A stretch of 64,000 bases of DNA from contig JAVSML010025230.1 in the NCBI GenBank assembly GCA_038503035.1, positions 483,062 to 547,061 on the forward strand. Reading direction: 5' to 3'. How positions within the stretch are numbered: position 1 is the stretch's first letter; each line of letters starts with the position of its first letter. The notes beneath the pieces were generated by a model. It was not told the DNA's origin and made no database searches. It worked only from the letters and a program-made list of their open reading frames with translations. This document shows positions 44,996 through 58,045 of this stretch, piece by piece. The translations under genes and the position numbers were made by a program. Source of the DNA: Crocodylus rhombifer (lineage: Eukaryota; Chordata; Crocodylia; Crocodylidae).

Positions 44996-46843
44996 CTTTT
45001 GACCAGAAAATGGCCATGTCAAGTGTAGCTAAGGATGTGCTGATGTAAAGACCTGTACTGTGGTCCTTCTATCCAGTTCTGGACATCATAAAATTACAAC
45101 GCCTTCCCCTGCTAAGAGGAATTACAACTCCTTCCCCAGTGGAATGGTTCTGGTGGTAATCACACCTGCCCCTTGAAGGAGAGCCCTCTCGGGGCTGGGA
45201 TTCCAGGGAAGTACAGGGAAGTGTAATGTACACCTCTGTGTGTCATCTTCTTTGAATCGGGCTCCAAGGTACATTACCTGTATAGATACTATTCTGATCA
45301 TAATATAAAGGTTAAGGCTGATTTTGACCATTACTACAGGCATGGTAAGCAGTCAAAATAAATGTTTACAATGTTGAAGTAATTTATTTAAAAAAGCAGA
45401 GGAATTTATCTTTGCAACACAAAAAAAAACTTGCAGATTAAATTCAGCTCCATCATCATTCTATCCAAAATTCTATTTTCTCCATGAGTAGAACAAATAA
45501 TATGAGAGCAAAATAATAAGAATGCTCTAAATATCGACTGCCTGATTCTACCATCATGGAGAAAATAACCCAACAACCCTCTACTCCCATTTAGCCATGA
45601 TTTTCTGCTATTTTCTTCCTGTACAGGTCACACACAGAACCAGATTGTATATTAGCGCCCTCGAGGATGGCAGAGGTATATGGAGGGCACAAATTGCAGC
45701 TGGAATGCCCAGGCAGAATTCTGGCCGAGTCGGACCACGGGGGTAGTTACACCACAGTTTCAGCTCGATACCCCTTGGTGAGGATATAGGTATAGATGGG
45801 ATTCAGTCATGGCCCTGTTCTAATTTCACCCTTTAGATACACACCAGACAAGGAGGACAAGTTTGAAACAGGCTCAGTTCTCAGAGCACTGCAATTAGGG
45901 TGACTACCTTTTCCAAATTGGAAGGCATCTCTCCCCACCCTCATTTACCTGTAGGCAGCTGGGAGGAACTGCTCTCCACCACTGTCTGTGGCCAGGTGCA
46001 CGTGTGTATGAGCACACATGCACATGGTGCCCCCCTGAGTCCAGCTCTCCCCAGTCTGAAGCAGTTGCTTGCAGACTAGAACTCTGCCAGCCTGCAAGAT
46101 GAGTCGGCACCCCTGCCCCATATCCCCTGGTTTTCCACAGCAGACAGAAACCCAGATCCCTGCACAATGCTGCGAATCCAGGACAAATGCTGTCCTAGAG
46201 TCATGCAGCTTGTGGCCCAAAAGACATAAAGGATAGTTTCCTCACACTCGGCTCAACTCTGTGAAGCCATTCCCAGACTGGTCACAACCTACCTTTTTCT
46301 GTACACCCCTCTCAAGAGGTGGAGACTAGTTTTTTTGGACATTCCAGGAGCCTGGATCCTACTTGACGTCAGAAAAATGTTTAGTGATTCTGATTCAAAT
46401 TCCCTCTATGTGTACATGGGTCTGTTATAAAAGCAATAGGTGTATTGATTTACTGGAGTATTTGTCCATTTCTATAAGCAAAGAACTGAGCTTTTCAACT
46501 TGATCATTTTACTAAGTGAGTACTGCAGGATGGATTATATATTTAAGATCGTTGCTTAAAATTTGAGGTCCACTGCTAGGTCACTCCTTTGAGGCCTCCA
46601 CTGTCAAGAAACTGGCAATTAAAATGGCCAAAATTTCAGGAAGTTCAGACTTGAAGTTGAAGTTCCATTCTTCCTCACATATATGTTTTTTAACATCCCT
46701 ACCCAGTTCTAACTTTTTCCAGTCAGAGGTAAATCATTAATGCCATACCCATGAATTCTATTATTAAGCATTTATAATATGTAGAATAATCAACAATTGT
46801 CAACATGTCTTGTTCAAATTGCTGCATTGTTACAATCAACAAA
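44996..46843. other. Mostly unique DNA; GC-richer patch at about 45890-46230 of unknown origin
   Basis: The patch starts TTAGGGTGACTACCTTTTCC and contains AATCCAGGACAAATGCTGTCCTAG near its right side. It may be another small DNA transposon, but its ends do not pair convincingly. Nothing else was recognised. Confidence 0.3.
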
Positions 46844-46864
46844 ATATATATATATATATATATA
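46844..46864. repeat. (AT)n microsatellite
   Basis: About ten uninterrupted AT units. Confidence 0.95.
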
Positions 46865-49800
46865 ATTTTCTTGTCTATATCTTACATTTTGTTAACAAAA
46901 GTTTCTACTCCAAGTTTCACTTTCATTATAAAATATGTCCTTGTGGAAGCTGTTACAAATGTCAACACTTTAAGCAGCATAAATTTATGGTGGCATTGAA
47001 TTTTAATGGCACTATAAATGTCTATAGTAATGGTGATATATCTATCGCAATAAATTGCTATGGAGAAATATAAAAATAAATGTAAGATAAAAGATTGTGT
47101 ATAAAATATGTTTTTACATATCCTTTAATGATTAAAAATCATACAAACTTGATGTTTTAAATCACTGGAAACTGCAGTTATATTTTACATAGTGTTTTGT
47201 TCACATAATGCATAGATGCATTTCCTTGCCCAGAAATTGCATCCACTTTAATGAGGACATTTAAGATGATTTTTATGTTGGCTTGAAAAAAACTAATTAA
47301 CATTAAGGATGATGGAAATAATGATATTAATGACCCTCCTCAGTAAAACTGTGCCCGCTATGAAAAGGAAATTTATGGAATTCTAATATCGATGCTTAGT
47401 AATGCCTCTCCTACCCCCTCTGCTATTCACAGCATCTCAGCTCAGCTAAGAAGAGGTATACAGGTGTTCTCAAAACAGGGTGCAAGGGGAATTTGAAAAT
47501 GAAAAAAATCAATAGACCTACAGAACAGTGGGAAATACACTTTCTGTCTAGGTCAAAAGCAACATCTAATGTAATAAATTATTTGTCCACAATTCTGCCA
47601 ATTCACATTATTAAAACCTTTAAGTCCTTCATTTATTTTCTCAAAATAGGTGCAGCTAGGAAGTATGGGTTGTTTCCTTGAAAGTCATTGAAGTTGGTAT
47701 CAATAAAACTACCAGTCCAAGACAGGTCAATGGAAAAGAAAAATTCAATATTCAGATGATCTTATCAAGAAGATGGGTGACTAAGATGGGTGGTAATTAG
47801 AAGAACAGAAAAAGCCTGCTAAATACTCAAGACCTGATTATCATTCATACAAAATTCCCTTTTGCACTGCTCTGTCCTGAAAGTAAAACAATAATCTGGG
47901 CCATCTTTCAGACATCGTTTTTGATATAGCCTATGGAAGTGCTATCATTTACAAACGCTATCATTTTAACATGCTTCTATACAGACAACAGACCACTCTT
48001 GTTGGCTGGTGGGATAGTGTCATATTTAAACACAGTGTTTCTTAATGTCTTCCTCACCGCCACAGGTTACTTTGGTAAACTGGCAATCAGCAATAGGTTA
48101 AGCAAGAAGGAAGGTATCTAAAATGATAATAATAGAAATTTAATACAGAGTTTGATTAAATATCACTACAAAAATGTTGGAAAAGCTGTGACAGAGCAAA
48201 GAACTAAGGTAGAAATACTTCAACCACAATATCTGCAAAATCTCTAGAGAAACTTGTTTTGAGTTATAATGCCTTGTTTGGTTGTACATCTCTTTGAAGA
48301 GATTCAGGGCCTGAATTGCCATTTACCCAAAGGACATTTTACACAAGGGATATGCAGCCTTCAAGTTTCAGGTCACTAATTCTATTCCAGTCTTGGTTGC
48401 TTAGTGGCCTGCATAAAAGAAATAAGTCACCTCACTTTAGTTCCCTGGTAAAGAATTATCCCATCAGCACTTCTAAGGGTACTGTAGTGGCTAAATTGGG
48501 AGGGCACAGATCAGTTTCAGGTGTTACTGAAAATAGCTACTATGAAAATTCAGAAAGGTTTTGGGCAGATTTTCTTTTAAATGATGCTGTGCCTTTGTAT
48601 TCTGTTTATATAAGTTGAATGAGAGAGACGCAATCAACTGCTTGCAATATTCTAGTCAGATTCTTCTGCCATGTTCATCACTATAGCATTTGAACATCTT
48701 CAAACAATGTATAAGGGTGGAGACGAACATTTGTTATCTATTGTTTTCTTACCCTCTTCCCAGAGGGAAAAGAATGTTCAATGGACTATATTGTCTCAAT
48801 AGTATATTTTTATTTATTATCATAGAAGTTGCAATGTGCCTTGGGTAGACAAGGCAGGATCCATGAAATATGGAGGGGAAGATGGTGACATTTGGGATGG
48901 TTCACAGTTTCAATAGGTGCTAATTTCTCTGTCTTTGATGTGTGAACTAGCACAGACAAGAATTTTGAAAATCTTCTGTTCCTAAAGAAACAAGTAAGAT
49001 TATGACTGTAAAAGGAGACTGAGAACAGGAATCAGGGCCACTTTAAAATTACTTTTCTCCAACTAGTCTGGTAGTCAAGTTGAGAATGAACTTTTTGCTG
49101 TGTTGCCAAGTTGAAAGGCAGTTTTTTTTGTCTAGAAAGCCTGCCAATGTCCCGTCTCTGTCATGCACACAGATTGTTACTTTCTAAAAAATCAGGCTTA
49201 AAGTATAGCTCTAATTCCTTTCTATGGCTCTGCTGGAAACTATGTAGATGATTCAATGTTAGCAACATCTGTGGAATTGAAGAAATGCAACATTTTAGCA
49301 TAACCTCAAAGCTTTAAGGCAGGACTATATTGAGACTATTATCCAATCAAGTACCAAAAGGTTCCTTTCCTTGACACAGGCACCTTTTCTCCAAACTATA
49401 TTATTGTATTGGGGCCAGACAAGACAATCTAATTGGGGTGAGGAGGGGTGATGGGAGGTTATAAGTCAGATGGAGAAAGACAGTTGCATTAATTCTTTAA
49501 GGCTTCAATCCAATATGGAAACTTTTTATATTTGGTTACCTTTTGCCCTGTTACTTCCTTCCCTTGCACATCACAATTGCTTCTCTAAGCATATTATGAA
49601 TATTAACATTATGCACACTCTCTAGGGATATGACATATAGAAAAACTTGAAAGTAACATCCCCATTTGTTTGTTGCTTTGCTTTTCACAGCTCAACTCTC
49701 AGCAGACTGATGTGGCCTCCCTGTTCCTTACATGCAGCTCTGAACTCAGCATGGGATGCATTTGCTATACAAAAATGTTTGCTTACAGAAAGAAACAGAC

Positions 49801-50322
49801 AGCCCCTACCTCTGCAATATGTTGAAGAGCAGCTGGTCACATTGCCTTTTCTCTTACTTTATTGAGATGCCATCTTTCGGGGTATGGCCTCTTGAGAGCT
49901 TTATTCTATTTCCCAATAGACACTATGGTGGGTACATATTGTCTTTTTTAAACAAACAAACAAATTCTCATGTGGACAGGCAGACATTTTTCTCATCCAG
50001 ATAAATCATTTCAGAAATACCAGGTTTCTCCTACAGAAACTGTTTTTAGTTTTCTTTCTGCTGCTTTTATATCAAATATTCTTCCTTATCCGCTTTCATT
50101 TCCAGTCTATTTCTGTACATAGAGGGTGCTATATATGTTATTAACTTAAGATTTACTTTACCACTATGGAGAAACAAATACATATTTGTTAAAGATAAAA
50201 AGAAGCACACACCTTGTCATATATGGAATGTACTAAAAATAAACCACAGACAGCACAGAAAGCCTTACTTCTAAACTTTTCTCACAAGGCTATTACACTT
50301 AAAAGAGTTTGGACAAATATAC
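46865..50322. other. Unique AT-rich DNA, no gene seen
   Basis: About 3.5 kb; several frames of 60-100 codons occur (for example 48316-48618) but none resembles a known protein or shows coding structure. Confidence 0.5.
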
Positions 50323-50330
50323 CTTTTAAC
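50323..50330 (+). repeat. Left target duplication of the hAT MITE
   Basis: CTTTTAAC, identical to 50764-50771. Confidence 0.9.
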
Positions 50331-50763
50331 TAGGGCTGTGAGAAACAGTACTGTTCCATTTTGCCTTGAGTTTCAGCGTTGCAATGGACCAGCATTCCAT
50401 TTTGAATTTCATTTTGATTTGAAACAGCTGTTCTGTTTTCTTCATTGAAACACTGAGGCTGTTTTGACATTGTTTTGACATTTCACTAGATCAGGCTGGG
50501 GGCAGGGAGTCAACCCAGCTAGGTTGACTTCCCATCCCCAGCACTAGATTGGGTTGGGGTGGGATGTCAGCCCAGCTGGATTGACTTCCCATCCCCAGTG
50601 CTATGGTCAAATGGTTTGGACTTTCAAAACATTTTGCCTAGCCTCATTTTGTTTTGAGGCTGTTTTGATGCCCTTTGTTTTGTTTCGATTTTGCTGTTGT
50701 GACCTAAAAATGAGTGGAAACAGTGTTGAAGTGAAACGGCTCATGAAATTTTGCGCAGCCTTA
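50331..50763. mobile_element. Non-autonomous hAT element with perfect 8-bp duplication
   Basis: The left terminus TAGGGCTGTGAGAAACAG and the complement of the right terminus TAAGGCTGCGCAAAATTTC form an imperfect inverted repeat. They are flanked on both sides by CTTTTAAC. Length 433 bp, typical for a hAT MITE. The terminal TAGGGCTGTG is the same as in the ZBED-type hAT of this window, so that transposase family may have moved it. Inside, a unit of about 57 bp is tandemly duplicated (GTTGACTTCCCATCCCCAG and GATTGACTTCCCATCCCCAG). Subterminal GTTTTGAGGCTGTTTTGA-like words are frequent. Confidence 0.88.
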
Positions 50764-50771
50764 CTTTTAAC
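50764..50771 (+). repeat. Right target duplication of the hAT MITE
   Basis: CTTTTAAC, identical to 50323-50330. Confidence 0.9.
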
Positions 50772-53729
50772 TGCTTTTTAAAGAGAGGGGGAGCTGCTGC
50801 TTAGGAGGATGAATCAGCTGTTATGATGCAACTTGTATGTTTGCATGAGTCTGTAGTGATACAAATTGGCTAACATGCTCTAACTTTGACTCCAAGTTAA
50901 AATTGCAGTTTCCCTACATTTGCATTGCTAAAGATGCACACATAATACTTGCATCATATCAGATTACAGTCCTCAGACTTTTGACACAGTTGATGCCTGA
51001 AAATTGCATCTTAAGTCAAAATGTTGCAACTCGGAACCAATTTCCCCATAGAAACAATGTTACAAATGGGGGGTTGGTTCCTTTACCATGCTTGACATAA
51101 AAGCCTCCAGCTGGTAAGTCTGTTGTGGTGGTGGGGAGATCAAGGCCCCTGCAGCAAGGGAGGGATTGGTGCTGGGGCTAGGATAGGGGCATTTTTTTTA
51201 AGGGGAGTGCTTACCATTCTGGGGCTGTTGCAAGCTCTTGCTTGCTCATGGTGTACAAGGGAAAAGCCTCCCCCAGGAATCACTTTAAGGGGAAAGTGTG
51301 TGGCAGAACACACCTGGTGCCTGCCACTTTAAGAGCTGGTGGCACATGTTGTCCCAGCTCTTATGAGCAGCCATTTTAGATCCAGGCCAGCAGAGCTGGA
51401 GGAAGCAGTTTTCTGCCTGATGCTGTTGAAGGAACATCTTCCAGTGGAGCTGTTACTCTTGCAACATCTAGGAGGTTAGGGCAGGAGCTAGGCACAGTTG
51501 TTAGAAACATCTGCAAGGCATGGGACACATTAAGGGACAGCAAGAGCATGCACTTTTGGACCTTAGACATCAGGGCCCTCGCAGTTCAGCCTGCCACCTA
51601 ATGACCAACTATTATTTAACAGCAAGGCGTGGCAGGAGAGATAGGCAGGCACTATGCCCAGAGGCAGTGGGAGACAAGCATTGTGGCTGGTTAGGGACCT
51701 CCCACATCACCAAAGGCAACTCTACTCCTCCACACTTTTCCCTAAGCATAAGTGTCAAAGGTTTTGGTGTGATGGTTGCAGGACACCATACATGCAGATT
51801 CATCGGCACCTAACTAGACTTCTTGCATATACACCATGATCCAGAGGATCAACAGTTACCTGCTATAATGATCTAAAATAAACAAAGATGATGATGGATA
51901 TAGCTACACTACTCCCACAATGCTTTTTCTGGAGACATTCCTGAACATGCTCTACCCTCCCACTCCTGCTCACATGCACCAAATCTAAAATACAGCCACA
52001 AAGCAATATTAAGGACTAGATGGGTGGAGATGTTATTCTCAAGATATCTGCCTCCAGCATGCTTGAGATTGGTTGCAAAAGACAACCAACCTTGAGCTTG
52101 GCAAGGGTGTGAATGGCAAGGGTGTGAATTGGCAATTGGGCAGAATGTGCTGAAGTTGCCTAAGAATGCCACCAAACACAGTAGTGTCAGAGTGACATTG
52201 TAGCCATGATGGTCCAGAATACTGTAAACATACCACATGTGGTTAGCAATTTAAACAATTATTCCTAGGCTCAGTCGGTCAAATTACTAAATTAGTACTT
52301 CATTTTCTGTGATGTGTGTGGGTTCTCTAATTTACTGTTGACAGGAAAAAAAACCCTAAAGTTCACCTTGTACTACACCTAAATTATGCTTGCATATGAA
52401 CACAGATAGTGCACTACTTTACACATAGTGAAGGAAGGGGTTCTAGAAGCCGTGAAGGATTAAGGGGCCTTGGGAATGGAGATGGTTGAGAAAACCAAAT
52501 AGAAATTGTATATGAAGGATGTGCCTGGAAAACAGCTTTAAAAATAGTGAGTGTCAAAAAGGGGGATGAAGAACGTGATCATGTTTTTTTGTAGTTTAAA
52601 TGCCCAAAGCCATTTTAATGCAAGTAATCCAGAAAATTTCCATTACTGAATATGTGCATACATGAATGACTATGGGGTCTTTCATCACATGACTGTAAAA
52701 TACTCGGAAGAAAGCAAGAGAATCATAAGAGAAAACTCTGTCCAAACTACTATTAAATTTGGATATAAATAATAGTAGTTGGGAAATATGGATTTAACCC
52801 AAAGTAAATGAGATCATAGACATAAGGATATCAACACTGCTGTCAAATAAGTAAATAGGCAGTTTTTGCTGCAATTCTTACCCAATAAATTGCTGCCATC
52901 TATGTTTATGTGTGGCATGAAGAAGCAGGCAACTTAGATAGGACAATCATTTACAGTGATGCATCTGAACCACCTGCTGTCACAAACTGAGCTGATACAT
53001 TTTATCCTGATATAAAGCAATGTGGTGAAGTTTATGGCAATGCTTTATGGATAAAACTGAATATAATCCAATAATAGGATGCAGCCTATGTCACAGAATC
53101 AAGGATATTCTGCCTAGAAAACAACCACTAGAAAAGGAAAATTAGATTTGTTTTTTGAACTATTTTCCTCGGTGTTTTATGATCAACATGTCAGTTGTGC
53201 CAAAATTAGCATCCAAGGATATAGGAAGGAAGTTTGAGGGTGTAAAGTAGAAGTGGAGAAATTTAAAAGGGACCATTTCCCTGGTTTAATTTTTTTGCTT
53301 TGCATCATTTGTATATGCTTATCTATTTTTACTGCTATGAGGTCAGTATTTGAATTGACAGGCTGTGTAGAACTTTCTATGTAAGCAGATTCTGTTACTG
53401 TTGAAATCTAAGTACATACTTGTACGTGTAACACAAATATGTCTACTTATTAACCCTACCATAAATGATGGTTTCACCAGAACTCCTATATTCCTCAAAA
53501 CATTTTAAATAAGTGAAAAAATGAGGAACAGAAGAGGAATTTTGGTAGAATGTTGTTTGCCTGTCACATGCAACTATTCTGCTGTCACTTACTTTTAAAC
53601 TAGTAATATGTGTACTAATCTATATTTGTCCTGTTCAAGGTTTATTTTAGATTCGTTGACAATAGCCAAAATTTTATTATGATACCAAAGTCTTGTAAAC
53701 ACTGCTTATGTACTCACATCTTTGATAAT
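50772..53729. other. Mostly unique DNA; possible unnamed repeat at about 50980-51560
   Basis: The part around 50995-51090 (ATGTTGCAACTCGGAACCAA, then a G-rich run) and the GC-rich stretch to 51560 look repeat-like, but I cannot name them. The remainder is AT-rich without features. Several open frames near 51123-51840 are unrecognised. Confidence 0.35.
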
Positions 53730-56312
53730 GCCTACATTTCAAGGGGAGGCATTGATGACTAAGCTTTAGACTAAGCCCACCTGGGGTTGGGGGGATTACT
53801 GCCACTGCAAGACCACTGGACAAGCTTTGTAAATCCAGCAGGCTAAGGCACTTAAGGGAATCCACCCCTGCCCTAACCCTGAAAATATCTGTAGGGAGGG
53901 CAGGGTCCCCCAGTGGAACACTTACCTGCCTGTACACCAATGCCAGGAGCTTGGGGAATAAACAGGAGGAACTGGTCCTCCTGCTAAACAAGAATGACTA
54001 TGACCTCATAGGGATAAGAGAGACCTGGTGGGACTCCACCTATAACCAGGCCATAGGTATAGATGGCTATACCCTGTACAGGCGAGATCATACAGATAAA
54101 ATGGGTGGGGGTGTAGCTCTCTATGTCAAGGACAGCTACATGTCCCTACAAATTGACATTGGCACCCAGGAGGATGACTGGAGTCTCTCTGGGTTAAAAT
54201 ACATGGGGAATGTGTCACAGGGGACATCATGGTAGGAGTCTACTACCGACTTCCTAACCAGAAACAAAAGCTGGACCAGGAATTTGCCAAAGAACTGTCT
54301 AAGGCTGCACACTGTCAGTGCACGGTTGTCATGGGAGACTTTAACTACCCAGAAATCTCATGGGAAGAGCACTCGGCCAAATCTGATCAGTTGCAAAGCT
54401 CCTCACGTGTGTGGACAAGCTCTACCTGACTCAAGGAGTCTGTGGGATGACAAGAGGTAAAGAGTTGCTGGACCTGGTACTGGCCAAAAGGGATGACCTA
54501 GTCAGTGATCTAAGAATCACTGGAAATCTGGGTGATAGTGACCATGAGCTGATCACCTTTACTATCCATTGCAAAGCTGGCAAGTCAGCAATACAGAAGT
54601 CCTTGACTTCAGGAAGGCTGATTTTGACAAGCTCAGGAGGTTCATTATCAAGACCCTAAGGGACCACAACTCAACAAGAAGAGGAGCCCAAGAGGAGTGG
54701 TTGCTCCTCAAGGGAGCAATCCTGACAGCACAAGGGATGGCCATCCCATCTTGAAGGAAGGGTAGCAAAAGGGCACAGCAACCCCCTTGCTCAGCAGGGA
54801 ACTTGAGGACCTCCTATGCCTGAAAAGAGAGACTTATAAAGGATGAAAGGCTGGAATTACCACAAAGGAAGGGTACTCAGCACTAGTCTGTACCTGCAGA
54901 GAATGGATCAGGAAAGCCAAGGCTGCAACCAAGCTCCATCTGTCTTTACATATCAAAGCTAACAAAAAGTCCTTTTTCAGATATGTACAGAGTTGGAAAA
55001 AAATCAAGGGTAACATTGGACCCCTGCTGAACCAAATGGGACAGCTGGTAACTGACACCCAGGAAAAGGCCAATCTGCTTAATGGGTACTTTGCGTCGGT
55101 TTTTCATCAGTCCAATGGGACTGCCCTGCCTAACAAGATGTGGAATGTCCAGGGTGATGGTGTATTTATACCCAGCATAGGTGTTGATCTAGTAAAGAAT
55201 CACCTTAAGGGGCTGAACACCTTCAAGTCAGCTGGTCCTCACAGATTACACCCTAGGGTACTCAAGGAGCTGGCAGGTGTCATAGCCCAACCATTGGCAA
55301 AAATGTTCAAAAACTCATGGCATTCAGGTGAAGTACCTGAAGACTGGAAGAAGGTCAATGTGGTACCCATTTTCAAGCAAGGGTGGAAAGCAGATCCCAG
55401 GAATTACAGGCCAATCAGTTTGACCTCAATCCCCAATAAGAGTCTGGAAAAAATTATCAAGGAGACCCTTCTGAATAAGCTGTCTGAGGGCAATATCCTG
55501 AGGGACAGCCAGCATGGGTTTATCACAGGTAGGTCTTGCCTGACCAATCTCATCTCCTTCTATGACCAGGTGACATACCTGGGAAAAAAACCCAGCAGCA
55601 TAAGTATAGGCTTGGCAGTGCTACACTTGCTAGCACCATGGCTGAAAGAGGCTTCAGGGTCATGATTGACCACAAGAAGAACATGAACTACTAATGTGAT
55701 GTCACAGCTGGTAAAGCAAACAAAACTCTGGCTTGTCAGCTAAATCTCAGGATGTCATCCTCCCACTGTACTCAGCCTTGGTGAGGCCACAGCTGGAGTA
55801 CTGCATCCAATTCTGGGCTCCAGAATTCAAGAAGGATGCAGAGAAGTTTGAGAGAGCCCAGAGGAGAGCCATGTGCATGATCAGAGAGCAAGAGAGTAGG
55901 CCTTATGAAGACAGGCTTAGAGCCATGGGACTCTTCAGCCTGGAAAAGCACAGGCTCAGGGGGGACCTGGTGGCTCCCTATAAGTACATAAAGGGTATAC
56001 ATCAGAACCTGGAAGAACATCTGTTCACCAGAGCACCCCAAAGAAAAACAAGGACTAATGGTCATAAACTCCTCCAAGACCATTTTAGGTTGGACATAAG
56101 AAAAAATTTCTTTACTGTCCAAGCCCCCAAGACCTGGAATAAACTCCCTCTAAAAGTAGTGCAGGCATCTACTCTGGACTCATTCAAGAAATACTTGGAT
56201 GCTTATCTTGTGGGATCTTTTGACCCTAGGTGATTTCCTGCCCCTGGGGCAGGGGGCTGGACACGATGATCTTCAAGGTCCCTTCCAGCCCTAACGTCTA
56301 TGAAATCTATGA
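53730..56312 (+). mobile_element. CR1 LINE copy with internal deletion
   Basis: This is a plus-strand CR1 from just before the endonuclease to the 3' end (GTCTATGAAATCTATGAA near 56297-56312), 5'-truncated near 53730. It is closely related to the copy at 35390-38460. Near 55572 the sequence jumps from FYDQVT directly to the YLGKK region, removing about 450 bp of the polymerase palm, including the FADD box. Confidence 0.9.
53951..56233 (+). pseudogene. CR1 ORF2 with the polymerase core deleted
   Basis: The endonuclease spans 53951-54659 in three frames: GIRETWWDSTYNQ, VVMGDFNYPEISWEEHSA and GDSDHELITF, so the E, GDF and SDH landmarks are intact. The linker and polymerase fingers (55036-55665) have SAGPHRLHPRVLKELAGV, VPEDWKKVNVVPIFKQG and QHGFITGRSCLTNLISFYDQ. 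After the deletion a C-terminal frame (55733-56233) follows with [34 protein letters not shown] and WNKLPLKVVQASTLDSFKK. Without the palm motifs this could not be a polymerase, although a stand-alone endonuclease-like segment is well preserved apart from frameshifts. Confidence 0.85.
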
Positions 56313-56584
56313 ATTTTTTATACCCAGTATGGAAGGCAGGCTGTCCAGCTCACTGGCTGACTAGATTGTTATCTTGAGCCTGATGGGCTCAGGTTCCCAT
56401 TGGTGAAGGCAGTTTCCCTTCTCCACCAATCAGCGACCAGCAGGAAGAAGGCAAGGGTAAGGTGAGGTGAGAGAGAGGACCTGAAGGGGAACTAGCCCCT
56501 CAAGCTTCTTGATTGGTCCATTCTCGATCTAGGGGTGGAGTCTCCAAAAAGCTGCTGCAGCTTGAGGATATTTCTCCTAGTCCT
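56313..56584. other. Spacer between opposed CR1 copies
   Basis: No gene or repeat recognised. Confidence 0.4.
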
Positions 56585-57600
56585 GTCTCTTATGGCCACA
56601 GAAAAAAATCCATTTCTATCCTTTCTATAAATGTCTTTCAGGTATTTGAAGACTTATCAAATTCCTCCCCCGCCCTGCCCCACCCCCCAAGTCTTCTCTT
56701 CTCTAGACTAAAGAACCTTAGCTCTTTCAGACATTCCTCATAAGTCATGCTTCCCAAGCCTCTAGTCATTTTTCTCTCTTTCAGACTCTTTCCAAATGCT
56801 CCACCTCTTTCTTGAAGTGTGGGACTCAAAACTGGCACAACACTCCAAGTGCCATCTTCTCAGTGCTGAATAGATTGGAAGGATCACTTCCCTTGATTTA
56901 CAAATGATACTCCTGTTAATACAACCCAGTATGCACTTTGGTCTTTTTTTGCAAAAAGAGCATGCTGTTAGTTTATATTCAGCTCATGGTCTACTGTAAT
57001 CCCCAGGTCCTTTCTTGAAGTACTACAGCCTTGCCTATCTTTTCCCAGTCTGTATCTGTGCGTGCAATTATGCTGTCCCAAGTACAGGACTTCTTGTCCT
57101 TGCTGAAGTTAGTTTCACTGATTGCAAACCATTGTTCCAGTCTATCCAGGTCATTATGTATCCTCGCCCTACCCTCCAGAGTGTCCACAACTGCACCCAA
57201 CTTGGTGTAATCCACAAGTTTGTTAAGCATGATCTCAAAACAATCATGCAAATCATTGATGAAGATATTAAACAAAACCAGACCCAAGATGAACCCCTGA
57301 AGAAATGCACTTGATACCTCCCCCCAACTAAACACTGAACCACTGATGACTACTTATTAACTTCATAGCACAATGGTCTAACCATTTATGCATCCACCTT
57401 ACAGTACTTTCATCTAATCTGTATTTCCTTAGCTTGATCATAAGAATGTTGTGAGAGACTGTGTCAAAAGCCTTCCAAAAGTCAACGTATATCACATTCA
57501 CTACTTTCCTCACAACCACAAACCATGTCACCTTATCATAGAAAGAAAGCAGGTTGATCAAATGTGACTTGCTGTTGGTAAATCCAATTATGGCTGTTCC
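56585..57600 (-). mobile_element. Old CR1-type LINE, reverse transcriptase to C-terminus
   Basis: The minus strand reads, from right to left, NLLSFYDKVTWFV and VIYVDFWKAFDTVSHNIL (57328-57561), then VLFNIFINDLHDCFE and NKLVDYTKL (56991-57335), where the FADD box has become LVDY, and [10 protein letters not shown] (56638-56838). Frames shift between blocks and the active site is lost. It belongs to the older stratum, like 12540 and 16187. Confidence 0.85.
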
Positions 57601-58045
57601 TGATCACTTTGAGATGGGAGGAGGAGGAATATGGTAGTTGATGAAAGAAATTATGACTAAATAAACAACTCCTAAAAAGGCAACCACCCATTGATATACC
57701 TTTTAACATGTTAAGAAAAAGAAACTGCTAGTAGATATCAACATAAGGCCCACTAAACTTCGTATCTTAAGAAATAAGCTTGTTTTAAATTGTCATTTTA
57801 AGAATGACTGCATCACCTGACAAACTAATTTTTATCAGGTTTTGAACACAAAGTCCAGTCTTCCCACTTATGCCTGGCTCCCTTATTCTCCAGATCCCTT
57901 TTCCCTTTTCTATACAGAAAGTGGGTGGTAGTGTGGTTTAGTCCCTCCAAAAAGTTATATTAGGAATAATGGGCATTAATCATGAAAAACTATTTCAGTT
58001 TAATTGCATAAACACAAAAGTCAAATGCACATTTCTGTCTATTGG
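57601..58045. other. Unique DNA, no gene seen
   Basis: AT-rich spacer without features. Confidence 0.4.

Noticed and set aside
45895..46230. A small DNA transposon starting TTAGGGTGAC
   Set aside because: The right end does not pair convincingly with the left and no target duplication was found, so it is left as an unidentified patch.
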